From Candidatus Zipacnadia bacterium (GTDB lineage: Bacteria; Armatimonadota; Zipacnadia; Zipacnadales; Zipacnadaceae): a DNA stretch of 8,752 nt. Made by a program: the position numbers and the translations under genes. Positions 1 through 6,947 of this stretch are shown here, piece after piece. Where the stretch lies: contig JALGTJ010000085.1 of NCBI GenBank assembly GCA_029821415.1, positions 1-8,752 on the forward strand, given 5' to 3'. The notes beneath the pieces are model-generated. The model made no database searches and was not told where the DNA came from. It saw only the letters and a list, made by a program, of their open reading frames with translations. The number at the start of each line of letters is the position of its first letter. Positions within the stretch are counted from its first letter, which is position 1.

Positions 1-591
1 GAACATCGGCATCTGCGGCATAGCGGCACCACCGGTCAGCAGCTCCTCCAGCCCCGAAATGGCCACGAGCTTGCCGCGAGGTGATATCGTCCAGCTCAGG
101 TTTTCGAACGAGGGCAGTACCTGCTGCATCGGCCCTGCGGGCGTCGGTATGCTCTCGCCGTCCACCTCCAGCGTTCCCTTGGTGGGGTCCATGGTCATAT
201 GGAACGACCTGCCCATGGCCTGCATCTGCATTGACAGCGGCCCCATCGCCAAACCCAGCGTGCCGTTGCCCTGTTCATCCACTGCAGTCACCGGCAACCC
301 CAGCGTGCCGTTGCCCTGTTCATCCACTGCAGTCACCGGCAACCTGAAGCTGGCATTTGCCTCCAACTCCATCTCCAACTTACCCGGCATTTTGCCCTGC
401 TCTGGCGCAAGGGGCAGACCGGCGATGTTCATACCCCCCGTACCCACCATCCAGAAGTCGTAAACCAGTTCTTGCTGGGGCACGAACTTGAAACGCAGCA
501 GAACATCATCCGCGTTTGCCGGCACTGCCGCCAGCAGTACCACCAACACTAACAGGCCTGCCGTATTCACAACCAGTCTGCTCTTAGCCAT
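1..591 (-). CDS. Exported protein of unknown function (3' end outside window)
   Basis: I do not recognise the family. The gene starts at ATG 591-589, with an in-frame TGA three codons upstream and an AAAAGGG SD at 607-601, and reads 197 codons without a stop to the window edge. Residues 1-27 form a classic signal peptide: a basic MAKSR start, a hydrophobic core of Leu/Val at about 12-22, and an ANA|DD cleavage site after residue 27. The mature part opens with a beta-like stretch (LLRFKFVPQQELVYDF). It is rich in Met and Gly and lacks Cys in the visible part, so an extracytoplasmic beta-rich protein is plausible. A 15-residue unit, LPVTAVDEQGNGTLG, occurs twice in tandem at 84-98 and 99-113, encoded by a perfect DNA duplication. 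It lies downstream of xerD on the same strand but has its own candidate promoter, so it is probably transcribed separately. Export is well supported; function is unknown. Confidence 0.8.
   Translation of the reverse strand, partial: MAKSRLVVNTAGLLVLVVLLAAVPANADDVLLRFKFVPQQELVYDFWMVGTGGMNIAGLPLAPEQGKMPGKLEMELEANASFRLPVTAVDEQGNGTLGLPVTAVDEQGNGTLGLAMGPLSMQMQAMGRSFHMTMDPTKGTLEVDGESIPTPAGPMQQVLPSFENLSWTISPRGKLVAISGLEELLTGGAAMPQMPMF
254..343. repeat. Perfect 45-bp tandem duplication inside the exported-protein gene
   Basis: Positions 254-298 and 299-343 are identical over all 45 bases. The unit begins cccagcgtgccg and ends caccggcaac. The length is a multiple of three, so the reading frame is kept and 15 residues are added. 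Absence of any mismatch points to a recent duplication, or to an assembly artefact. Confidence 0.95.
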
Positions 592-656
592 TTCGAATCA
601 CCCTTTTGCCTGCACCAAATTCGTCCACGCTTTGAAAGGTACGGCTCTTCCAGCCC

Positions 657-685
657 ATTGTGCAATAACCCAGCACGGAAGTCAA
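657..685 (-). promoter_or_regulatory. Sigma-70-like promoter for the exported-protein gene
   Basis: On the minus strand, TTGACT (685-680; 5 of 6 to the -35 consensus) is followed after exactly 17 bp by CACAAT (662-657; 4 of 6 to the -10). Transcription would begin near 650, giving a leader of about 60 nt before ATG 591. Its position just after the xerD stop supports independent transcription of the exported-protein gene. Confidence 0.5.
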
Positions 686-700
686 CCTCTATTGTACAAT
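657..700. promoter_or_regulatory. Two ATTG-N2-CAAT dyads flanking the promoter (putative operators)
   Basis: ATTGTGCAAT at 657-666 overlaps the candidate -10. ATTGTACAAT at 691-700, a perfect palindrome, sits 5 bp upstream of the candidate -35. The two share arms and lie 34 bp apart centre to centre, about three helical turns, the usual geometry for a dimeric repressor binding two operators. No regulator gene is visible nearby and I do not assign a family. Confidence 0.4.
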
Positions 701-714
701 GCAGTTGTCGCGCT

Positions 715-1623
715 TCATGCCCGGGGGTGGGTCTGCTCGTAGGTTTTGCGCAGGTCCTCGGGGGCCACGTGCGTGTAGATTTCGGTAGTGTTAAGTGAGC
801 TATGGCCGAGCAGCTCTTGAATGACTCGCAGGTCGGCGCCGCCGGCCAGCAGATGCGTGGCGAAAGAATGTCGGAGCGTGTGCGGAGAGATATCGGGAGC
901 GAGCTGCGCCTGCCGGGCATATTCTTTGAAAATCCTCCAGAAACGCTCGCGGGTCATCGGATGGCCCCGTACACTCAGGAACAGAGCATCCTCGCGGCTA
1001 TCCTTGACCTGTTCCTGTCGGGCGGTGATCAGATACTCATTTACCAGCTCCAGTACTCGTGGTGCCACGGGCACCAGCCGCTGTTTGCCGCCCTTTCCTG
1101 TCACCCGCAGGATGCCTTCTTCAATATTCAGATCGTGGATGTTGAGGTTGACTAACTCCGAGACACGCAGCCCGCAGCCGTACATCAGCCAGAGCATGGC
1201 GGCGTTGCGCAGTCCCAGGGGCGTGGTGCGGTCGGGGACTTCCAGTAGGGTGCGGCATTCCTCCACAGTTAGTACCTCGGGCAGCCGCTCGGACGGCTTG
1301 GGCGGGGCTATGTTGGCAGTGGGGTCAGTCTCGGTAAGCCCCTCACGAACCAGGAAGCGGTGCATCTGCCGCAGGCTGGTCAACTTACGGCTCACAGTGG
1401 CGGAAGAGCGGTGTTGGTCGCGGCGTAAATCGCTGAGGAAATCGTTGACGTCGCTGCGCTGGGCGGTGGCGAAATCATCATGCCCCCGGCCATTGAGAAA
1501 GTGGGCATATTGCTCCAGGTCGCGCCGATAGGCCTCCACGGTGTTGTCGGCCAGACCGCGCTCAACTACCAGGTGCTCGGTCAGCAGGTCAATTTGCTGT
1601 GTGAAGCCGTCGGGCAGACTCAC
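715..1623 (-). CDS. xerD: Site-specific tyrosine recombinase XerD
   Basis: XerD normally works with XerC at dif near the replication terminus to resolve chromosome dimers at division. The 302-residue length is the usual one. Residues about 6-92 form the SAM-like core-binding domain and about 115-295 the catalytic domain. All catalytic residues are present: R153 (GLRVSEL), K177 (GKGGK), H248 and R251 (SPHTLRHSF), H274 (LLGHSS) and nucleophile Y283 (EIYTHV), spaced as in E. coli XerD. The ending THPRA, together with TTEIYTHVAPEDLRK, favours XerD over XerC. The start is GTG 1623-1621, overlapping the stop of the upstream gene as GTGA, with AGGCGGAG as SD 7-8 nt upstream, so translational coupling is likely. 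No phage or integron genes are near, consistent with a housekeeping recombinase. I see no terminator after its stop. Confidence 0.95.
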   Translation of the reverse strand: MSLPDGFTQQIDLLTEHLVVERGLADNTVEAYRRDLEQYAHFLNGRGHDDFATAQRSDVNDFLSDLRRDQHRSSATVSRKLTSLRQMHRFLVREGLTETDPTANIAPPKPSERLPEVLTVEECRTLLEVPDRTTPLGLRNAAMLWLMYGCGLRVSELVNLNIHDLNIEEGILRVTGKGGKQRLVPVAPRVLELVNEYLITARQEQVKDSREDALFLSVRGHPMTRERFWRIFKEYARQAQLAPDISPHTLRHSFATHLLAGGADLRVIQELLGHSSLNTTEIYTHVAPEDLRKTYEQTHPRA

Positions 1624-2114
1624 TGGTTGTTCTCCGCCTGGCCTTGGGCTTGAGTCATGGCCAGCTTCTCCTCGGGCAGCAGCTCGTGGCTGGTTTTGCC
1701 CTCACGGACGGCTCGCAGGAATGTCCGGCAGCCCTCGGGGCTGTAGAGCGAGGTGATAATGACGCCGCTGTCTGAGCCGTCCAGCAAGGCCAGAGCGAAG
1801 CTTAGATTGCCGCGCACCTGCTCGTCTCGGTCAAAGCGAGCGATACCCACCTTTTGGACGGTCGAACTGTAGCCTGCGGCGAGCTGCTGTGCCTGCTGCT
1901 CGACGATGCTCACCCGGCGGGAGATGTCCTCCAAGTGGGCGATCACCTCGCCAAGAGCATCGGGCACTGGCTTGCCCCGCATCTGGGCAGCCAACCGGCG
2001 GGTGTCAGGTGAAATTTCTGCTTGCCGCTGGTGCAGACGCCAAGCCACGAGAAGGGCAACGATCGCCACCAACAGGGCAATTGCACCAGTAGCCAGGGCC
2101 AAAAATGAGTTCAC
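1620..2114 (-). CDS. DUF4446 family membrane-anchored protein
   Basis: The family has no established function. The 164-residue protein starts with one hydrophobic segment (residues about 4-26, ending AWRLHQRQ), so the bulk is probably cytoplasmic behind an N-terminal anchor. Residues about 52-80 are Glu/Gln-rich and heptad-like, suggesting a coiled coil. The signature block is at 86-152: QKVGIARFD, then GNLSFALALLDGSDSGVIITSLYS, then GKTSHELLPEEK, matching my recollection of DUF4446 proteins. The start is GTG 2114-2112 with GAGGTGGAG as SD. It lies 20 nt after yajC and overlaps xerD by 4 nt, so it is inside the operon and coupled to xerD translation. The family call is by motif recognition; the role is unknown. 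Confidence 0.85.
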   Translation of the reverse strand: MNSFLALATGAIALLVAIVALLVAWRLHQRQAEISPDTRRLAAQMRGKPVPDALGEVIAHLEDISRRVSIVEQQAQQLAAGYSSTVQKVGIARFDRDEQVRGNLSFALALLDGSDSGVIITSLYSPEGCRTFLRAVREGKTSHELLPEEKLAMTQAQGQAENNQ

Positions 2115-2134
2115 TCAGCTCCACCTCACTGGGT

Positions 2135-2416
2135 CTATGGTTGGTCTATGCGTTTGCGGACAGCTTTGCGGTCGAAGGTCAGCACGCAGCCGCCCGCGAC
2201 TTCTACGTCCATATCGTTCTCGCGCAGAGCTACAATCTTACCGTGAATGCCGCCGGCAGTAACTATCCTATCGCCTTCACTGAGCCCCTGGATAAGTTGT
2301 CTGTGCTGCTGGTGTCCCTTATGCATGGGCCGGATGACAACCAGCCAAAACATAAGCAGCAACAGGCCGGCAAAGGCGATCATCGGCCAGAGCGTCTGCC
2401 AGTCCATTTCAGTCAC
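2135..2416 (-). CDS. yajC: Preprotein translocase subunit YajC
   Basis: YajC is a small inner-membrane accessory of the Sec translocon that associates with SecDF-YidC. At 93 residues it has the normal size. One transmembrane segment spans about 10-29 and ends in the hallmark VVIRPMHK, the counterpart of the usual IRPQ.K. It is followed by the conserved soluble part GLSEGDRIVTAGGIHGKIVAL. The chosen start is GTG 2416-2414, because GAGGAGG at 2433-2427 is 10 nt upstream; the ATG three codons inside (2407) would be 19 nt from that SD. The start lies only 2 nt after the dehydrogenase stop, so the two are co-transcribed and probably coupled. secD and secF, which often follow yajC, are absent here; DUF4446 and xerD follow instead. 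Confidence 0.93.
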   Translation of the reverse strand: MTEMDWQTLWPMIAFAGLLLLMFWLVVIRPMHKGHQQHRQLIQGLSEGDRIVTAGGIHGKIVALRENDMDVEVAGGCVLTFDRKAVRKRIDQP

Positions 2417-2418
2417 CG

Positions 2419-3492
2419 TTAGTTTGCCTCCTCATTCGTGTTGGTCTCACCAAATTGGATAATAGCCTTTATTACCTGGTGTTTGTTCTCCACTACCCAG
2501 GCCATCGCCTCAGGTATCTCGGCAAGTGGGAAGCGGTGAGTTATTAGCGATTTCACGTCAACCTTTCCTGCTACGACTGTCGCGATTGCACTGGGATGGC
2601 GGTTGGCATAGCGGAACGTACCCGCCAGGCTTACTTCCTTGTTGATGATATCAAATAGGGGAAATTGGTCGATGCTATCCTGCGCCAGGCCGACGGCTTG
2701 AATATGTCCGCCGCGCCGCACCATGGCGATAGCCTGGCGGGTAGTTTCGGCCAGTCCGACGCAGTCTATCACCACATCTACGCCGCGCCCCTCAGTCAGT
2801 TCCATCACTACCTCAACGACATCGGTGTTGGCGTCCAGCGTATATGTTGCCCCCAGTTGTCGTGCCACCCGCAGGCGGTAAGGGATGACATCCGTGGCAA
2901 TGGTCAGCGTCGCGCCGGCAGCAACGGCGGCCTGCAGGCTGACCAGTCCGATAGGGCCGGCCCCGAGGACTGCCACTGAGTCGCCGGGACTGATTTGCGC
3001 GAGGCGAGCTGCGTGCATGCCTACTGCCAGCGGCTCAAGCATTGCCCCCTCTTCATATGACATCTGCTCCGGTAACTTGAACAAAAAATCGGCGGGCCAA
3101 GCCAGATATTCGCAAAAAGCACCGTGCACCGGTGGCGTGCCCAAAAAGATAACATCCGGGCAGAGATTGTACCGGCCTGACTTGCAAAATTCGCATCGCC
3201 GACAGGTCCGACCCGGCTCGATCGCTACGCGGTCACCGGGTTGGAGATCGGTCACCTGCGCACCTACTTCAACAACTTGGCCAGCGGCCTCGTGCCCCAA
3301 GATGAGCGGCTCACGGACTATGGCGGTGCCAATACGGCCCTTTTCGTAGTAGTGCAGGTCCGAGCCACAGATGCCCACAGCTTTGATTTGCACCAGTGCC
3401 TGGTCGGCACTATCCAAGGTCGGGATGCGTATCTCTTCCAGGCGAATATCGCCTATGTTATGCAGAAACGCAGCGCGCATTGTCTGAGCCAA
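2419..3492 (-). CDS. Zinc-dependent polyol/alcohol dehydrogenase (sorbitol dehydrogenase-like)
   Basis: This is a medium-chain dehydrogenase that oxidises a secondary alcohol or polyol with a nicotinamide cofactor. Counting from the TTG at 3492, catalytic zinc ligands are C42 (GICGSDLH), H67/E68 (LGHEAAG) and E153 (MLEPLAVG). The structural zinc uses four Cys at 97, 100, 103 and 111 (CRRCEFC...NLC). The nucleotide fold is marked by GAGPIG at 177-182 and D201 ending the second strand (TIATD), which suggests NAD rather than NADP. Three starts are possible: ATG 3540 has no SD; TTG 3492 has GAGGTG six nt upstream and is preferred; ATG 3480 matches where homologues begin (MRAAFLHN) but sits 18 nt from that SD. 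The substrate cannot be read from sequence. It heads the yajC-DUF4446-xerD run, an unexpected partner for Sec and Xer genes. Confidence 0.88.
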   Translation of the reverse strand: MAQTMRAAFLHNIGDIRLEEIRIPTLDSADQALVQIKAVGICGSDLHYYEKGRIGTAIVREPLILGHEAAGQVVEVGAQVTDLQPGDRVAIEPGRTCRRCEFCKSGRYNLCPDVIFLGTPPVHGAFCEYLAWPADFLFKLPEQMSYEEGAMLEPLAVGMHAARLAQISPGDSVAVLGAGPIGLVSLQAAVAAGATLTIATDVIPYRLRVARQLGATYTLDANTDVVEVVMELTEGRGVDVVIDCVGLAETTRQAIAMVRRGGHIQAVGLAQDSIDQFPLFDIINKEVSLAGTFRYANRHPSAIATVVAGKVDVKSLITHRFPLAEIPEAMAWVVENKHQVIKAIIQFGETNTNEEAN

Positions 3493-3549
3493 TTGTCTCA
3501 CCTCTTCTGTGATAGCCTGCCCGGTATGCGCTATGGCCATATATTCGTG

Positions 3550-3578
3550 TTCGGCGCTGTCATACCTTGTTGTATAAG
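3550..3578 (+). promoter_or_regulatory. Possible alr promoter in the divergent intergenic region
   Basis: TATAAG (3573-3578) is a 5-of-6 match to a -10 box, but the hexamer 17 bp upstream (TTCGGC) is a poor -35. The reverse strand of the same AT-rich core offers TATACA (3576-3571), so the dehydrogenase operon could start from an overlapping divergent promoter. The 131-bp gap between the two gene starts holds no other clear signal. Confidence 0.3.
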
Positions 3579-3623
3579 AGGATTGACCTGCGCTGGTGAC
3601 GAAGTACCGGTCGGTGGACTGAG

Positions 3624-4745
3624 ATGCCCGCGACCTACGTACGCGTAAATCTGGCGGCTATTGCCAGCAACGTTCAGGCGGTGTTGAGTCGGCTAAACGG
3701 CACGCAGCTTATGGCAGTGGTTAAGGGCAATGCTTATGGGCACGGTATGGTGCCAGTAGCTGAGCGTTGCGTTATCGCTGGCGCTCAGTGGCTGGGAGTT
3801 AGCTATGTGGACGAGGCAGTCAAGCTGCGCCAGGCCGGGCTAACAGCGCCGACGTTGACCTTTGTTCCGCCTACCGAGGAGCAGTGCCGGGCAGCTGTCG
3901 AGCAGGATGTCACCGTCACCATCACCACCGAGGATCATTTGGCCTGGTTGCGGGAGGCGGCTGTGCAGACGGGAAAGGTGGCCACTGCGCAGATATTCGT
4001 AGATGCGGATCTGGGTCGGCCCAGCGCAGGCAATAATCTGGTGCGGCTCTTACAGATAGCGGCGGGCTTCCCGCAGCTCAAGATTACAGGGGTGTATACC
4101 CACTTTGACGCGACTGACACCAGCTCAGTGCGCGGCCTGCTTGATGTCGTTAAGCCCGGCTCTGAACTGCACACCTTTGCCGCAGTTGTCAAGAAGTTGG
4201 CCCAGCAGTACCTGGGCACAGAGATACTTTTTCACGCTGCGGCCAGTTCGTTGTTCCTGACTGCGCCGGACAGTTACCTGGATCTGGTACGCATCGGCAC
4301 ACTGCTTTACGGCCAGTACCCGTCCAATGTGCCTGCTAACAAATGCGACCTTGATCTGAATCCGGACACCTTTGAGCTGCGCAGCACGATAGTTGCTATT
4401 GATGAGGTGCCTGCCGGTACGGCGGTTGGCCCCGGTCAAGAATTTGTCTGCCGCAGGCCCACTCAGGTGGCTACTCTCCCGCTGGGATATGCGCAGGGCC
4501 TGTCGCTGGTGCCGGCCTTCCTGACGCGACGGCAGGGCGCCTGGTGGCGGCGACTTGCTGGCCGGCAAGGGCCGCCGGTAGTGCTGATTGACGGTCAGGA
4601 AGCCCCGATAATTGGGCGGATCGGTATGGATCAGTGTGCGGTGGATGTTACTGATCTGGCTGGTGTGGGGATAGGCCAGACAGTCGTCGTGCCCGCCTGT
4701 CGTACGGTGATTAGTCCTGAGGTGCTGCGCCTGTACGTTGGGTAA
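3624..4745 (+). CDS. alr: Alanine racemase (PLP fold type III), divergent active site
   Basis: Alanine racemase interconverts L- and D-alanine for peptidoglycan. At 373 residues the length is typical. The N-terminal barrel carries PLP lysine K34 and Y38 in VVKGNAYGHG, R132 (DADLGRPSAG), H160 (GVYTHF) and R223 (LVRIGTLLYGQYP). The C-terminal beta domain holds the second catalytic tyrosine Y289 (LPLGYAQG) and the substrate-site pair M335-D336 (GRIGMDQCAVDVTD). Departures from the family: the usual GYADG is GYAQG; the position of the carbamylated lysine of the Geobacillus enzyme is F125; and about ten extra residues (WWRRLAGRQGPP) precede the GRIGMDQ strand. Another amino-acid racemase of the same fold is possible. 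Start ATG 3624 has GGTGG six nt upstream. It is the only complete plus-strand gene here. Confidence 0.85.
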   Translation: MPATYVRVNLAAIASNVQAVLSRLNGTQLMAVVKGNAYGHGMVPVAERCVIAGAQWLGVSYVDEAVKLRQAGLTAPTLTFVPPTEEQCRAAVEQDVTVTITTEDHLAWLREAAVQTGKVATAQIFVDADLGRPSAGNNLVRLLQIAAGFPQLKITGVYTHFDATDTSSVRGLLDVVKPGSELHTFAAVVKKLAQQYLGTEILFHAAASSLFLTAPDSYLDLVRIGTLLYGQYPSNVPANKCDLDLNPDTFELRSTIVAIDEVPAGTAVGPGQEFVCRRPTQVATLPLGYAQGLSLVPAFLTRRQGAWWRRLAGRQGPPVVLIDGQEAPIIGRIGMDQCAVDVTDLAGVGIGQTVVVPACRTVISPEVLRLYVG

Positions 4746-4774
4746 GCAATAGCTTGCGGTCTGCTGAACGAGAA

Positions 4775-4803
4775 TGCGCCTGCCAGCGATGCTGGCAGGC
4801 GCA
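4775..4803. terminator. Bidirectional terminator hairpin between convergent alr and pnp
   Basis: TGCGCCTGCCAGC (4775-4787) and its exact complement (4791-4803) form a 13-bp GC-rich stem with a GAT triloop, in the gap between the converging alr and pnp stops. T-runs are weak on both sides (GTTGGCTTCTTGG on plus, TTCTCGTTC on minus), so it may work with Rho or as a 3' end stabiliser. Confidence 0.75.
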
Positions 4804-4840
4804 GTTGGCTTCTTGGCGATTTGTTGCTGCGGCAAGGTAG

Positions 4841-5767
4841 TTACTTGTTCCGTCGGTTGTAAGATCGGCCCCGGCCGCCGGAGCGGTCGTTGCTCCGTCG
4901 GCTATCGGAGTGCACGCCACCGGGCGGCGTATCCAGCAGCGCTTTGCGGCTGAGACGGATCTTCCCCTCCGGATCAATGTCAATCACCTTGACCTTGACC
5001 TCGTCACCGACCTTGACCACATCCTCGGTCTTGGCAACATGCTCGTGGGCCAGTTCCGAGATGTGCACCAGCCCGTCACGCCCCGGTGCTATTTCAACAA
5101 AGGCGCCGAAGCTGGTAGTAGAGACGACCTTGCCCGTGACTACCTCGCCGACTTCAATTTCCCGGGTCATCTGCCCAATCTCATCGCGTGCCTGCTCTGC
5201 TTTCTCCGCATCCTCTCCAAAGACAAACACAGTGCCATCGTCTTCGATGTCTATATCAACTTCGTATTTATCCTCCAGCCCGCGGATGGTTTTTCCTCCT
5301 GGACCAATGACCGTACCGATCTGATCCGGTTTGATCCGAAGAGCAAACATACGCGGCGCATACGAAGACAGTTCCTGGCGGGGGTAAGCAATTGCCTGGG
5401 CCATAGCGTCCAGGATATGCAGTCGTGCCTCGCGAGCTTGAGCGAGGCCCTCGGCCAGAATGCTTGCAGAAAGTCCGGGCACCTTCATATCTAACTGCAG
5501 CGCGGTTACTCCCGCTCGGCTGCCGGCCACCTTCAGATCCATTGCTCCGACGTGGTCTTCCAGCCCCTGGATATCGGTGAGCAGAGCATAGTTATCCTTA
5601 TCTTCGTAGACCAATCCCACAGCAATGCCGGCAACTGGCGCCTTTATCTGGATGCCAGCGTCCATAAGTGCGAGGGTTGAGCCACAGACCGCGGCCATTG
5701 ACGAAGAGCCATTGCTTTCCAGTACCTCAGAGACCAGGCGGATGGTATAGGGACATTCGTCCTCGTG
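4841..5767 (-). CDS. pnp: Polynucleotide phosphorylase, 3' part of a broken pnp gene
   Basis: This is the C-terminal part of PNPase, the 3'-5' phosphorolytic exonuclease of RNA decay. Family-like reading resumes at about 5767 with HEDECPYTIRLVSEV, but the first start codon in this frame is ATG 5698 (MAAVCGSTLALMDAG); alone it would give 285 residues. From that ATG the remainder of RNase PH domain 2 comes first, with the catalytic-type EDHVGAMDLKVAG at about 47-59. A KH domain follows (IKPDQIGTVIGPGGKTI, about 122-138) and an S1 domain (GKVVSTTSFGAFVEIAPGRDGLVHISEL, about 194-221). The tail is Gly/Arg/Ser-rich, as is common in PNPases. It is one frame off from the 5' part and probably not translated alone: no SD or start lies near the junction. 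It ends at TAA 4841, before the shared terminator. Confidence 0.85.
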   Translation of the reverse strand, partial: HEDECPYTIRLVSEVLESNGSSSMAAVCGSTLALMDAGIQIKAPVAGIAVGLVYEDKDNYALLTDIQGLEDHVGAMDLKVAGSRAGVTALQLDMKVPGLSASILAEGLAQAREARLHILDAMAQAIAYPRQELSSYAPRMFALRIKPDQIGTVIGPGGKTIRGLEDKYEVDIDIEDDGTVFVFGEDAEKAEQARDEIGQMTREIEVGEVVTGKVVSTTSFGAFVEIAPGRDGLVHISELAHEHVAKTEDVVKVGDEVKVKVIDIDPEGKIRLSRKALLDTPPGGVHSDSRRSNDRSGGRGRSYNRRNK

Positions 5768-6941
5768 GGCCTCGCAGTGGCCGTACCTCTCCTACGGAGA
5801 AGGGCGGGAAGTTATAATGGTGCATAAACCGGTGGTATTCTTCTTCCTCCAGGCTGCGCACCAACTGCTGGTCGCGGACCGCTCCCAGTGTCGTCACCGT
5901 CAATACCTGTGTCTCACCACGGGTAAAGAGTCCGGAGCCGTGAGCTCGCGGTGCCAGGCCTACCTCGCAACTCAGTGGCCGCACTTCAGAGAATCCTCGC
6001 CCATCCAACCGGCGCTTTTTGTTCAGTACAGTATCCTTGAGCAGGCGCTTGCTGATCTGATCAACTGCTGCGTCTACGTCCTGCTCGGGATCCTCGTACT
6101 TCTCGGCCAGCCGCTGGTTGATTTCGTTCTTCAAGGCGGATACCTGCCGTTGGCGCTCCTGCTTACCAACTACTTGGAAGGCGCTGGCCAAGTCATTAGT
6201 ATACTCGCCTTCGACGAAGTCAACGATTTCTGATCGGGGCTCCCACAGGGGATAATCAGCCTTGGGCTTGCCGGCCTTATCACGAAACTCTTCAATGAGC
6301 TTTACGACTGGCTGGCAGGCCTGCTCGGCTATTGCGAAGGCCTCGCTAAGTCTCTCATCGGGAATCTGCTTGGCTTCGACTTCCGCCATCACGATGCCCT
6401 CGGCTGTCGCGGACATAAGCAGGGAGAGCTCGCCGGCTTCAAGCTGTTCGAACGACGGGTTAATTGTAAACTCGCCGTCGTCAATGCCCACCTGCGCCAC
6501 CCCAAAGGGACCAGCAAACGGCAGGCTAGACAGATGCAGTGCCGCTGAGGCACCAATCATAGTAACGACGTCTATTGAGTTCTGATTATCTGCCGACAGG
6601 GGCATGGCGATGACCTGCACGTCATTGCGCAGGCCATCAGGCAGCAGCGTGCGAATGGGCCGGTCGGTACGTCGGCAGGTGAGAATTGCCGCATCACCAG
6701 GCCGTCCCTCTCGTTTGAAGAATCCTCCGGGAATCTCTCCGACAGCGTACATCTTCTCTTCGAAGTCTACGCGCAGAGGCAGGAAAGGTACATTCTCAGG
6801 TTCCGGAGTAACTGTTACGGTGACCAGAACAACCGTGTCACCGTAGCTGGCAAGTACTGCGGAGTCTGCTTGCCGGGCCAAGCGGCCGGTCTCGAGGGTG
6901 AGGGGGCGCCCCGCCCAGTCACAACTTACTTGGTGTGTCAC
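5727..6941 (-). CDS. pnp: Polynucleotide phosphorylase, 5' part of a broken pnp gene
   Basis: The start is GTG 6941-6939 (MTHQVSCDWAGRPLTLETGRL), chosen because GGAGGAGG lies 7 nt upstream and homologues begin here; the frame stays open upstream to an ATG at 7046, but that stretch is leader RNA. RNase PH domain 1 covers about 10-140, with the conserved GGFFKREGRP and DRPIRTLLPDG. The all-helical linker covers about 230-310, and domain 2 begins at LDGRGFSEVRPLSCEVG and runs into HRFMHHYNFPPFSVGEVRPLRGP. Immediately after RGP the family sequence is lost: ten out-of-frame residues and a few more lead to a stop at 5727. The product would be about 404 residues instead of about 720, with an incomplete second catalytic domain and no KH or S1 domains. 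Position after rpsO is the standard arrangement. Confidence 0.88.
   Translation of the reverse strand: MTHQVSCDWAGRPLTLETGRLARQADSAVLASYGDTVVLVTVTVTPEPENVPFLPLRVDFEEKMYAVGEIPGGFFKREGRPGDAAILTCRRTDRPIRTLLPDGLRNDVQVIAMPLSADNQNSIDVVTMIGASAALHLSSLPFAGPFGVAQVGIDDGEFTINPSFEQLEAGELSLLMSATAEGIVMAEVEAKQIPDERLSEAFAIAEQACQPVVKLIEEFRDKAGKPKADYPLWEPRSEIVDFVEGEYTNDLASAFQVVGKQERQRQVSALKNEINQRLAEKYEDPEQDVDAAVDQISKRLLKDTVLNKKRRLDGRGFSEVRPLSCEVGLAPRAHGSGLFTRGETQVLTVTTLGAVRDQQLVRSLEEEEYHRFMHHYNFPPFSVGEVRPLRGPRGRMSLYHPPGL
5766..5770 (-). other. pnp: Deletion and frameshift junction within pnp
   Basis: On the minus strand the reading goes from ...CTG CGA GGC C directly into CAC GAG GAC GAA TGT. PNPases have about twenty residues between RGP and this point, including GRREIGHG and an AERAL-like run. 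Adding back the missing codons requires about 62 nt (59 or 65 also restore frame), giving a gene of about 2163 nt for 720 residues. CGAGG stands on both sides of the junction, too short to prove a slippage mechanism. Confidence 0.8.
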
Positions 6942-6947
6942 TTTGTG

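Noticed and set aside
821..1531. 236-codon plus-strand frame opposite xerD
   Set aside because: It is a GC-driven antisense shadow rich in Arg and Ser; the minus strand carries the full XerD catalytic set.
4125..4835. 236-codon minus-strand frame opposite alr
   Set aside because: It is antisense to the well-supported alr gene, crosses the terminator hairpin and shows no recognisable domain.
5727..5770. Programmed ribosomal frameshift joining the two pnp parts
   Set aside because: There is no slippery heptamer or stimulatory structure at the junction, and about twenty conserved residues are absent, which a frameshift cannot supply.
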